Positions 12,011-22,802 of a stretch of 64,000 nucleotides of DNA are shown here, piece after piece. The stretch comes from Trebouxia sp. TZW2008. Lineage: Eukaryota; Chlorophyta; Trebouxiophyceae; Trebouxiales; Trebouxiaceae. The translations under genes were made by a program, and so were the position numbers. Position 1 is the first letter of the stretch. Each line of letters starts with the position of its first letter. Under the pieces are notes generated by a model. That model saw only the letters and a program-made list of their open reading frames with translations. It was not told the origin of the DNA and ran no database searches. The stretch spans positions 330,068-394,067 of the forward strand of contig BDIU01000123.1 in NCBI GenBank assembly GCA_002118135.1, given 5' to 3'.

Positions 12011-12772
12011 GCAGTACAAGAAGCATCTCAAATGCTTACGCCTTCAGACCCCTTATATACACTTGCAGCGTGCGCGTGAAAGCATCAAGCCGATGACTTT
12101 GGCATGTGCTGATTGCTGACATCAGAGACAGACAAGTTGCTGAGTATTTCATTTTATTCTGTTTACCAATGTAATCATGAGATGTAATTCCGTCTTGCCT
12201 GATCCATACAGGCGTTACTGCAATGCACCTGTATGTTTGCTGCGGCTGTTTGTGATTGCCCATGATTGCAAATGTCTAGCAGCATCTCATGCGACAGCAC
12301 ATGCCCAATACATATTTCTCACACTTGACATGCCTTGAGTCAAGAGATTCACTGCATTAAATCAGATGCCCTGCCGTTGGTCAACTGCTGCATCGCAGGT
12401 GAAGATTGGACCTGAAAATCGACGCAGCTGCAGCAGCTGTTGGTGCTACACCCTCTGCAACAGCTGCAAGTGTGATCTCTCACTTGCGCAATTGCACGGG
12501 ACATGCTTGTCTGGACGGCCACAGCATTTGTAGCGCAAAATGTGCAACTGTCAAAAGGGTCTTCTGTAGACGTTTCAACTCCCGGATGAGGTGACGATAT
12601 TTTAGTCATGCATGCAGTGCAGGCCAAACTTTCTGCACAAAAGCAGACCAGCATTCGGAATCGAGTACAATACGACTTCGCGAACGAATCGAAGCTCGGT
12701 TGCAAGGTTTGCTTTGATTGTCGGGTCCGGCAAGCCTTCGAAGCGTTGCTAAGATCTTGAGTGAGACAAGCC
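12011..12772. other. ELIP 3' region and promoter of the B12D-like gene
   Basis: Two TGTAA motifs (about 12167, 12184) follow the ELIP stop. The rest shows no coding pattern or repeat that I can support. Confidence 0.5.
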
Positions 12773-13021
12773 ATGAGTGCTGCAAAGCAAGCAGCGGGCC
12801 AGGCCGTGAAGCACAGGAATGCCTCTTGGATCAACCCGTCAATGTATCCATATGTGGTTGCTGTGGGCGGGATTGTATCTTTTGCGTTATACAGTGCCAC
12901 GAGGCACGTCGCGGCAGACCCAGATCTAGGAAAGGCACAAGATATCGATAAACTGGACCAAAAAGCAGCCGATACTTACCGAGAAAGCCCTCTCAGGAAG
13001 GCAGTTACGGGAGAGAAGTAG
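12773..13021 (+). CDS. B12D / NDUFA4 (MLRQ)-like small mitochondrial protein
   Basis: Single-exon gene of 82 residues starting MSAAKQAAGQ. It has one membrane helix (YPYVVAVGGIVSFALY) followed by RHVAADPDLG and a C-terminal YRESPLRKAVTG. That layout is typical of the plant B12D / NDUFA4 MLRQ family: tyrosine-proline before a short helix, then a residue run around 'NPD', then 'H-LR-F'. Family members associate with respiratory complex I or IV in the inner mitochondrial membrane. An upstream in-frame GTG is ignored in favour of the ATG at 12773. Confidence 0.8.
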   Translation: MSAAKQAAGQAVKHRNASWINPSMYPYVVAVGGIVSFALYSATRHVAADPDLGKAQDIDKLDQKAADTYRESPLRKAVTGEK

Positions 13022-14515
13022 CACGCGTCACAAATGTCGTCTGCAAACGTTGAAACTCAGCCGACAGCCGGTCCTCGTGGCCAGTGACCTGTGAACAAGG
13101 TTACCAAGGGACCAGTTTTGACCTGAAGTTTCCTGCTTGTATGCTACAAATTTCATGCTCGAGCCTTGTTTGTCCAGATTGTATACATGGTTGTTGCTTT
13201 CGTTTGATCTGCATAAATAGTTGTCGCTGACTTGTAGTCTGTTTGGCCCCAAATGGCAGATTTAGGCAGAATAGCTGTATCTAAAGTTGCAATGCAAGGA
13301 ACCATTGTTTGGGTCTCAAGCAGGGAGACAGGGACGTAGGCAGTTGTGTACAGTGTGTGATGTGAGCAGCGCTTTGTACATGTCAACAGTTGCATGCTTT
13401 GCCTGGCCAGCTGCAGCTCTGTAGAGCTCTTGCTACACATGTTTCCAGTCAGCAGGCAAGACTTTGTACCTTCAAAGCAATTGCGACTCTGAAGTAGTTG
13501 AACGTCATTTCAATCAGGTTGAAGTGACATGCATGCTTGATTGGTATTCAATTGGTGTTCTTGCAGTCTACAGGTCAACACTGTAAATCACCTTACTATC
13601 ATGCTTGGCGCACCAATTAGGGGGCAACAATGAATGCGCATTAGCTCATGCTTGAGCAAGCATACCATATTTGTTCTGTCCGCATCACACACGACTCCGT
13701 AGCCTGCAACTGCTATTTGAGCAGGCATAGCATGCTTGCTTACACATGAGCAGTGAAAGTTTGTGGAATCTCGCGCAAACATGAACTTTATTGAACGGTA
13801 CGGACATTGTTACAGAATACAACATCATAACGCCAATGTATTTAAGTGGAGAACCTACCTTGTAAATATTGAAACGCTGGCGCATCGGTTGCAAAACACG
13901 TGAAGCGCCTGACAGCAGGACGTCCATGATTGCGATGCACAAGCCTTGTGTATAGAGGGCTAGTAAGCGGATGAGAAACGCATGTATGCAAAAGGGAGTC
14001 AACTGCAAAGCAACTCAAAGCTAAGAGCAAAGCAGATGCCTCATATGCAATCACTGAGGCTGTGAAAAAACCACTTCGATACCTCTAGTTGCGCCCAGGC
14101 CGCAAGCAAAATCTGAAACTACTACATATAAATTTGGCTTCTCAAAAAAAGGCTGTAACCCAGAGCCAGGCTCCAGCAACAGAGGAAAATTTCGATCAAC
14201 CCAAAATCGCAAAATTATTGGCAGAAACGCTACAGAAAATTGGCAGCCAGGATTGCTAGTGCTCAGAATATGCTCCTATCCCAAGGCATATGACCTCTAT
14301 ATTGAGCTGTGCAATAAAATGTGCGAGCAAAACCACAATCTATCTGCAAAGAAATAGTGCCCAGGCAAAATCAAAACTTATCAGTTAAAATTTGATCAGA
14401 AATCAAGTACAGCGTTGCACCACAAAAAGCGAGCGCAGCAAGCCTAGGCAAAGACTTAACCCACATGCTATGCCTGTGCTGAACACAAGCTTGCCTCGCC
14501 TGGCATTGTCCTTGA
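13022..14515. other. Intergenic stretch with one weak minus-strand exon candidate
   Basis: On minus, ATG at 13927 opens 23 codons (MDVLLSGASRVLQPMRQRF...) ending at a strong donor (AAG|GTAGGT) at 13859. A possible next exon starts at 13707 after TTGCAG. I could not continue the chain in phase, so no gene is called. The stretch 14080-14400 is more A/T-rich than its surroundings and carries a 90-codon plus frame with no ATG. Confidence 0.35.
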
Positions 14516-16065
14516 TCACGTAGTCTGTTGATCAAGGGCAATGGGTGCCAGACCAAACGAAGGCTTGATGTTGCTGCTAGTGAACAGGACATCTGAAGTT
14601 GACTCTAGGAACAAGCTGTCAACTGCATTTGCCAGATCTGCATCTACATGATCCTCTGAAGAGTGTGTGCCGCTTTCATCCAACTCAACTGAGGAGCTGC
14701 TGAAAGCTGAATCAATGTCATCTGACATTGGACTGTCAAGGAATGATGGGGATGTGCAAGCCTTGGCTGCTTGCATGCTGTGCTCAAAATCCTCAGGCTC
14801 GCTCTGAAACTCCATGTGAAGACCTGAGCTGGGCAAACGCTTTGCTGCCATGGGCGAGACTGGCATGGGGCAAGATTTAGCAGACTGGAGTTTGCCCATT
14901 TGCTGAGACATGTCGAAATGCCTCCTAGGCCGCAGCTGTGCTTTTCTAGCGTCAAACTCAACAATGCTCTGACCCAGAAGAGTTCTGTACTCCAGAATCA
15001 TAGTTGTGCTAGCAGACATTGCAAGAGCTGCCTCTTCAGTGTGAAGGGTTGTCCGGTGCTCTGGACGCAGCAAGCATGTTGCAAACTTCTCAGCAACGTA
15101 CTCTGCAGCATGCTGTATGCTCCGCTGGTTGATGCAATAATGATGCAGGAGCTCCAGCAATGGCAGCAAGATCCGCAGCCTGTAGGCATCGTTCTGCACA
15201 CAAGCATGATCCATAAGTCGTCAAGGTCACGGCAAACATCAAAATGCATTTGAGCTTCACAGCCTTGTTGCATGCTGTTGCATCATCAACATCTGTAGCA
15301 CTGTTGAGCTTGCAAAGTAAACGCAGCACTGCTGAATGTACCTGTTTCAGAGCAGCCTGCAAGCTGTGCAATCGGTGCATCTCATCCTGATGTTGCTGTG
15401 ACTGCAGCACTTGATCAAACAAGCTTTCTCGAATGACTGGCTCTGGAAGCTCTCTAAGCCAGACTTGGAGAATGCCAGCCACCTGCCAGCAGCAGATCAG
15501 TCAGCTATGAGTGATCAGGTCTACAGCTAACAACAAGCTGTGCCTTATTTTGTTTCACAGAGACTCAGCTGCATAGACTCACCGCATACGGATCTTGCAG
15601 TCCTAGCATGCGCAAGGGATTTCTGCCAAGCTGGTAAGCTTGTCGAAGCAAGTGAACCTTTCTATCTGAGCCGGACGATTTGAAAAGCCCTTCCAAGCAG
15701 AACGCGGCTTTCTTGCTTTCTCGTGGCTTTGTCAAGAACGAGATACAATCCTGAAAGACTGGGACACGGCTGGCCCTGCTGAACTCCTGCATACCGCAGC
15801 TGGACGTTCGAGCACACGACAACACAGGCCCAAGGAGGGCCGAGGTCTGCAACGCTCTGGCCACACAGCATGGAAACTGTATGGTGTAGCTACAAATTTT
15901 GCAAAAGCATGACGTATGACGCAAACAGGACTCTCAAGGCGCCATCACACGACCAGTGCTGCACATGCGAGTGTGCCAAAAAGCACACTGCGTGATCAAG
16001 ACGAGGTAAAAGGGACCTGCCTTGATACTCTGACCAAACGACGCCTCCCGCATTGTGCCGATCAT
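14516..16065 (-). CDS. RhoGAP domain protein with a Lys at the arginine-finger site
   Basis: Exons (minus): 16021..16065, 15583..15846, 15342..15482, 14516..15193 (TGA), 375 residues. RhoGAP landmarks: FGQSIK at the start, VPVFQDCISFL, GLFKSSGSDRKV, LQVWLRELPEPVI, and the final helix block ILLPLLELLHHYC...LLRPEH. The catalytic arginine of the GIFRxSG motif is lysine here (about residue 71). The first intron uses a GC donor (AAG|GCAGGT), which is the only in-phase solution I found. The C-terminal third is a low-complexity, acidic/Ser-rich tail (DSPMSDDIDSAFSSSSVELD). By family knowledge the protein would act on Rho/Rac-type (ROP-like) GTPases. Alternative first exons upstream are possible. Confidence 0.85.
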
Positions 16066-16596
16066 GCTGCCGAGCAGCGCTCGCGCAACTTGTGACGCTA
16101 ACTTTGCTTCATGGGAGCATATCAATCTGCGTCATCGACCTAGCTAATTTCGCTCAGAACCTAGACGAAATTGTCTCGTCATGCGCTGGCGTGGACGTTG
16201 GCATGAAACAGGCCGTGGTATGCATCTGCTGCTGGACAGCAGCATGCAGCGCTTCAAACGCTGTAAACAAAGGACAGCATTGTAGAGGCACGCGCTTGCA
16301 CTTACAAAAATTGCTGGCGCAATCATCGAATGAGCTTTTTTCAGGGTCTGACAAAAAGTTTGAAACAAATAATGATGCTGCTGTTGAAGCATTGCTGGGC
16401 TTGGCATCATCATGAGCTGCTATTAAGCGAAAAATGCGCAGCTAGGCTGCTTTTTGCTGTTCAAAAGCATTGTGAAGGATCATCTCGCTGCAGAACTAGT
16501 GGTCAGTAGCATTCAGCATGTCTGATCAGACCTACTGAATAAACCTGCACTGGTCAGATAGGCTGAGAATCGTGGTCAGAGACAACAGACAGAGTG
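16066..16596. other. Spacer: RhoGAP 5' region and TrhO 3' region
   Basis: TTACA at about 16301 (TGTAA on minus) could serve the TrhO-like gene. Open frames on minus at 16144-16413 show no family signature. Confidence 0.45.
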
Positions 16597-19500
16597 TCAG
16601 ACTGTCAGCTGTGCTTTTGATCTCTGCTGCTGTTGCAAGATCTGTATCCGTTCCAAACGCCGCGCTGTCAAGTCTGCCAGATTCTGCTGATCAGGTTCAT
16701 TTGCCTCAAGTTGCTGCTGCTGCCGCTCATCCAGTCTGCTCTGCAGTGCCGCCTGCAAAATGCCAGATGCCAGATTTGCATCAGCGATGTGCTTGAAAGA
16801 ATGCAACAACGTCGCCAAAAAGGCAAATAGCGCTGGTGCTAAACATAACCCCATTGCTTAAGGTAGATATTAGCATGCATGTGATGTGACGAAGACCCTG
16901 CTCAAACGACTGAATCAACGAGCATACAGTCAGCAGCTTGAGCTCATGTACAATTTACACAGACAGTTCTCAACTATAGCAGAGCAGAGGCAGCAGCACT
17001 TGACAGAAATGGCTGTGACCAGGCGCACTGGATGTGCAGAAGGCCATGCCCAACAGCAGTCAGAAGGTGTGCATGCTGTATTCGCATTGATGCTTGCATC
17101 GCAGCAACAGGGGCATGAGCTGACACTCAAGGGCAGTCACAGCCAAAGTGCCACATTGCATTGACACCGTCATCTTGAAGATGTGCATGCGGCGGTCAAA
17201 ACGCCAGTGTTGTAGCACCAGGGAATCAGATTCAGGGCAAGCATTGCAGCACTAGTGAGATGAGCTGACCTTGACAAGTTCCTTTCGTGCTTGGCGCTCA
17301 TCTCTAGCTGCTGATTCCTTGCCTCTGAGGCGATCTATATGCTTGCGCCTGCGGGCCAATCTGCCACTGCCGCGGCCTCCTATCATGCTGGCCTTACTTA
17401 TCTCATCGTCAGAACTGCAACTCATTGACGTCTTTGGGAGAGTGAAATATTGTATCAGCAGAACTATGTTGGTCCCTACCGTGCTGGCTCTACTGATCAC
17501 ACCATCAGAGCTGTGACATATTCTTGCCACGTAATGTCATCAAGAGTCATGATGATGATGACGATGATGATGGTGATGAGGAAGAAGCCAGCCAGAAGAG
17601 GAGCGATGGTGAGTCAATGGGAGCTCATCTGTGGCTGTGCTAGTTGCAGGAGTGGCCTGCCTGCTTTTAGGGAGATGCGAACAGCATGCCAATAATGATG
17701 TACTGCAATGTCACCAGCAATAATGTAGACGATATTGAATGAGGTTGATGATGAGGAAATTCTGACCTGTAGCTGGTCCAGTTGCCGTAGTAGCCTGCTT
17801 GCTTGGGAGGGCGCAGCAAGCGCGGCGCCTCCATGCACTGCTGACTGCAGCAACCTGCATAGGCTTCCTGCATCCCATCAAAAAAAGGGTGTCACTCCCT
17901 GGCTGTTTAGACGGCGGCCCTCAATGCTCATGCCTGTACAAGGCGCCTGGAGCATGACGGCATGTCATTACATGCTATAGAGCAGAGTTCCTTCTGCACA
18001 AGGGTCAAGACTTTTGTTGGCAACATGGGCGTGACTGGCCATCATGACAGTCGAGGCACTTCAAGGCAAGTGTGTGCAGGCAAGCGGGTGCTGCATGGAC
18101 AAGCCTAGCATCAATATGCCTGACTGTCAACAGTGCGTCAGCTGCAAAGCCTTCAAACACAAACAGGCATATCAATTGCAGGACTGCAGCAGGTGCAGCA
18201 AAGTGGGACCACAAACAGGTAACAAACAACAATGCCATGAACAGATGCCAACCTTGTGGGTGTCAAAGGCGAGAAATAGCTTCTCGCAGTCTATGTATTG
18301 TAGTGGGACCGTAGATATATGGATAAAAATGAGACCACAAACAGGTAGTTGGTGCTGATCTGGTGAGTGTCACAGGCAAGGAAGCGCTTGTCCCAGGGTT
18401 TGTAGGAACCCTTGTGTGGGGTACAGAGGCAGACTTAAGATGTACCGGCTGTGAGTGTCGACCCACACAGGCGCAAACACAGTGGGACCACTTACAGGTG
18501 CACATTTGGGATTGCAGCTCAGAGCTTGAACCTGACCTTGTGGGTATCACAGGCCAAAAAGAGCTTGTTGCAGTCTATGTTAGCGCAATTCATGTGGGGC
18601 AGGGAGGCCGCCCCTCCACAAGCCGCACAAGGGGCTGCTGCCACCAACTGCCCCTCGTGTGCAGGATCCCCTGCAAGAAAAACAAGACAAACAACAATTG
18701 ATGTGAACTGTGTTTGGGCATGCATTGAAGGCACTGGAAGCCTTTTGAAGTTGGTAGAAAGGCCTGAAAATCCTGCCACCAATGGCCCTTCAAGCGCTTA
18801 GCTGCCACCCCACACCTCATGCCTCTCCTGAAAGAACAGCTGAATACAAAAGCGGCTTGAATCACGACAGTCATCTAACGCCTGTTCTGCACTGTTTTTG
18901 TATTCCTCAAATGAATCACCTGATACAGAGCCACCGACATGCAGTTCCCAGGCAAACTCTGAGAGGCCTCACCTGAGGGGACAGCCATACGGCCATCAAA
19001 CACAAACAAGCTGCCATCCCACAGCTCATGCCCCTCCTCCCTCAAGTAGTTCTGAATCCCGCCTTCCAGAGTGTACAGATTATTGAAGCCCTTGTCTCGT
19101 AAGTGGGCTGAGTACACGTCACAGCGGATGCCGCCTGTGCAATACATCATGACTGGCGTGTTTGGATCTTTGCCTTGCAGGTAGCTAGGGATGGCATCGC
19201 TGCTACTCGACTCTGTAGGTGTCTCATTGAAGTTTTCCTGCATAAAGATGTTGACTACTGTTGCATACTTTGCGGGTTGTAACAGTCAAACTTTGCTTCT
19301 TGATTGAGCCAAAGTTTTTGCCTGATTTCTGTCAAACAAGCCTTTCAAAATGTAGAACAGCAGCAGTTGTGACTACACCAGACAATATTTGCACAAGCAC
19401 TGCCCATATGACACGACCGCTCTTGATGACAGTGGTGAAGGCATGCAATGAGAATGCACGCCTCTTGAGGCCTCTCAGCCCTGTGGAAGTGGCCGGCATC

Positions 19501-21755
19501 CCACTCACAGTCATGATGCTGCGCTTGCACAGCCGAGCATGCAGACTGCACTCAGGAGAAGACTCGAGTACTGTCAAGCATTCAGAGTGCAAAAGCCCAC
19601 AAAGATACTGCCCACCTCTTGAGGTCTTTCAGCTCCCTGAAAGTGGCCAGCATCCCACTCATAGTCATTGCGCACATCCAACACCACTACATCTGGATTG
19701 CCTCTGCTGTTCAACACATTTCTCCCTCGCGCTCCATCGATTGATCCATCAGGCTCTTGCACTCCATTGACTGACATGTTTGCCTCTTGCGCTGCGTTGA
19801 CTGACCCATTTGTTGGTTTTGTTCCATTAACTGAATCATTTGGACGCTGCCCTCTGCTGACTGAACCATAGCGGCCCCCTTCTTCACCACTGCTGGAAGA
19901 CTCAGCAGTGCTGTTTGGTCTCAAGTCTGCATCTATGACCTGGCTGAGATCAACATGTTGCGACTGATTGGCATTACTGTGTCGTGACTGATCAACATCA
20001 GTGTGTTGTGACTGCTTTGGATGAATGTTCTGCGACTGGCGGGAATCATGATGTTGTGACGGGTCAGCTGACTTTAGCAGCTGAGCGCTTGCCAGCATCT
20101 GTTTCCATTGATATGGTGCTAGGGGTGTTGCGCGAGCCTGCACAACAATTATTCTTGTGAGGTAAGGGCTCAGCCCCAGAAATTGTAGAATGAGTGAAGT
20201 AAATGGATCAACCCCAAATCAACTTTCTGCTAGCTGCTACAGTCAGCGACTCTGGGCTGCTTCTGCTCAACATGCTACAGTCATGGCGCCTAACAGCATA
20301 GACTTTTCTGCTTGTAAGCATAAGATGCAACTGGCATATTGTTACTGGATCCATGTGTACAGTGCCATGAATTGTAGGTGCTGCAAGCAAGCAACATTGT
20401 CAGGGTACGGTGAATGCACAGCCAGAATCGCTGTTCAGAGGTTTGAGGTGCTCAAGGCAGAACAGAGGTGTAAGGCACCAAATGCTGTGAGTGGTGTGAG
20501 TGGGTCTTGTGATTTGCAATGAGCTGTGCAAAGATGTCAGACACCATATGCTCTGTGTACCATGAGTTGAGATTTGCAATGCATTGTGCATTTGAGGGAT
20601 GCAGATTTGTCAGATTACCTCAGGGTCTGTAACAGGCAGCCTTGTCATGCCTCCTGCAAGAGATATCAGATTCTGCTTGAATTTCAATCTGAGCTTGGGG
20701 AACTGATGGCTGTCAACAGGAAAGCTGCTCCATTTCAGACCCTGTAGCAGATGCACTGCATGTTTTCAGAGGGACAGGCAGCTGAACATATCGTTGAGAG
20801 CTGACGCTCTTACACAACTTTCTGCAGACAATGTGCAACTCATGCTCTGCAGGTTTGCTGAAGGCCACAATCTCAATAATAAGCAAAACGCAAGTCAGTG
20901 ACTGCCTCCTTCAACAAATTGATGCATGCAACATTTGCGGATCTTTGCATCACTGGCTATAATGTGGCGACTGCCTTTTTAATGCTTCGAATTAAACAGC
21001 TCTGATGGTAATGGCTGCAAGAGCACAGTGTCCACTTGAAGCTGACAGTGGCTCTTGTATGGTACAGATGCGGCTTTGTGATGTGCATTCCAGGCTTTTC
21101 TGAAAAGGTGAGCTTGCAAACCTTGAATAAGTCTTGCGTTTCCAGCCATCTTGCGTAAGCTTCAGCATCAGCTGTCAGACCGCTGTACTGAGCATTGATG
21201 CCCTGAGTTGATAGGTAGATTCGGCCGCACAAATCCCTTTCTTTTGCCCATAGCTTGTGTTCTGCAATCACCTGCAAACGACATTCCATGTATACATTCT
21301 TGAATGCAAGCTGCGGTGTGGTGCAGTGCTATGCAGGTCTGCTTTCAAAATGAGAATGCACCATATCAAGAGCACACCTGGTGAGGATTTGCTATGCTGA
21401 CTAGGTGGTAAAAGTTGACAACCCGATAGGCTGCCTCGGCAGCATTGTCGCTGTTGGACAGAACTGTGATGTTGGCATCGTCCGTCATTGCAGATGGGCT
21501 TGTGACAGATAGGTCAAGTGCTGCGCTGCCGGAAAGGGCAGAGCTTGCACTTTCTTCCATTGAAGCTTGAGCACTTGAACTGCTACAAGCTTGCCTGCGA
21601 GCCCATTGGCGTGGTCGCCAAAGACTGCGTTCAGCTGTCGAAGGAGAGCGCTGAGGTGTAGGCACTAAGACTGCCAAGTCGCAGTTTGCCACGGAGCCAA
21701 AGCTTTTTGAGGTCAATTTGAAAACGTTAAAGCTTAGTCGCTGTGCCCAGGGCAT
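16597..21755 (-). CDS. TrhO-like (tRNA uridine hydroxylase) rhodanese protein, plastid type
   Basis: Nine exons (minus): 21378..21755, 21122..21271, 20619..20741, 19616..20137, 18973..19237, 18537..18670, 17767..17867, 17270..17414, 16597..16752; 657 residues, all phases consistent. Order of parts: Ser/Arg-rich N-terminus (likely transit peptide); TrhO N-domain (RIYLSTQGINAQYSG, FPKLRLKFKQNLISLAGG); rhodanese (VVVLDVRNDYEWDAGHFQGA, active-site loop MYCTGGIRC with Cys near 424); Cys-rich C-domain (CAACGG, MNCANIDCNKLFLAC, GCCSQQC) and RLLRPPK. Bacterial TrhO makes 5-hydroxyuridine at tRNA position 34; plant relatives are STR-type proteins. Oddities: a ~120-residue Ser/Gln/Asn-rich insert with repeated SVNG units before the rhodanese core, and a ~100-residue basic coiled-coil tail after the usual end. 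Confidence 0.93.
17479..17520. repeat. Degenerate copy of the TrhO exon 8 5' junction
   Basis: Matches 17384-17425 at an offset of about 95 bp (shared cores CTGGCYYTACT and CATCRGARCTG). It lies in the intron between exons 7 and 8. Confidence 0.65.
17637..17680. repeat. Degenerate copy of the TrhO exon 7 3' junction
   Basis: Resembles 17770-17815 (GTAGCCTGCTTGCTTGGGAG in the true copy) at about 133 bp offset, in the adjacent intron. Confidence 0.55.
18247..18455. repeat. Two degenerate copies of the TrhO exon 6 3' junction
   Basis: The exon-6 donor region (about 18528-18610) recurs at about 18368-18440 and 18247-18305. The phrases 'TGGGTRTCAMAGGC' and 'CGCAGTCTATG' are shared. Both copies sit in intron 6. 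Confidence 0.7.
19442..19521 (-). repeat. Copy of the TrhO exon 4 3' end
   Basis: Encodes EWDAGHFHRAERPQEA, against EWDAGHFQGAERPQE in the true exon end at 19616. Offset about 163 bp, inside intron 4. The donor of the copy is lost. Confidence 0.8.
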
Positions 21756-22802
21756 CTCACAGGTACTGCAAGCTCACACAGCATAAGTGAACAAGTCTTG
21801 CAATCCACTGAACAGCGGCGCGAGGCAGCGTTCTTACTCTGAGTGAAAGCTGACAGCGGGTCGCGTTGATCGCAAGCATGCAATTGGAAGATGAAACGGT
21901 TGTAATACACATTTTGGGCTTTGTTATGTAGTTTTGGTTCATGCTTGTCAGTTCCCGCCTTTTATATCTTGGGCAAAGGAGTGCCTGCAGACATTAAACA
22001 ATGCCGAAGTCAATGCATATGGACAGGGCCGCAGCAGTCAGTTCCAACCTTGTGCGGCTGACGAGCAGTCGCCTTCGACATTGTTTTGATTGCTCATGAA
22101 CAATTGGACAAGGGTGAGGTGTTTGATTCCCCATTTCAGATGATCAGACTTTTTGTCTGGCCAAAGCCTGTAATGCTCTTCTTCTTCTTGAAAAGCAAAG
22201 CCTTACATTGCTTGTGCTGCATTGTCAAAGACAAAGGTGATCTGCCAAACATTTCCTTCGTTCTTGTGCAACTTAATTCTGCACACTAGATCAAGCTACC
22301 CCCTGAGACAAGAGTGGATACAGCCTTATCAGCTAGAACATGTGAGAAAAGCAAAGTCTTGCTGCGATGCAGCGCTAATTTCCATGCATAAGTTGGCCAA
22401 AACAATGTGTGATTAAACTTGAAAACCTCAGGTTAGACACCCTGGCACCATGAGTTGTTGCAAACATCAGCTGCAGACTCATTGTGAAATCACCAAGACC
22501 CACAACCATTCTGTGCCGTGGAAACTATGCTGGTTGACAAAGCTGTCCACTTGAAGGTGCATTTCTAAGCTTGAACTTGTGACAATGTCGGCCTGACCAA
22601 CACGCTTGAACCAGTGTACCAAAGCTCTGGAGCATTGAAGATTGTATACAAAACATCATGATGAGTAGTGTCCACAATTCAATAACAAACAAAGCAAACC
22701 AATCACCTCAAGGTCAAGCCCAGCATCACACAGTATTCACCCACAATTGTTATTCACATCAAAAGTACATACACTATCCCTCAGTGCTGTTATCTGTAGG
22801 GC
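21756..22802. other. Spacer between TrhO start and giant-gene stop
   Basis: Contains the presumptive TrhO 5' region. A TTACA at about 22203 is a candidate poly(A) signal on minus for the giant gene. No coding exon could be supported. Confidence 0.45.

Noticed and set aside
13859..13927. Short minus-strand first exon (MDVLLSGASRVLQ)
   Set aside because: It has a good donor, but no downstream exon could be joined beyond the second without a stop.
14085..14359. 90-codon plus frame in an A/T-rich patch
   Set aside because: No ATG, no acceptor-donor context and no family resemblance.
16886..17164. Plus-strand frame with KTLLKRLNQRAYSQQLELMY
   Set aside because: It lies inside intron 8 of the TrhO gene on the opposite strand, has no clear splice context, and is probably chance.
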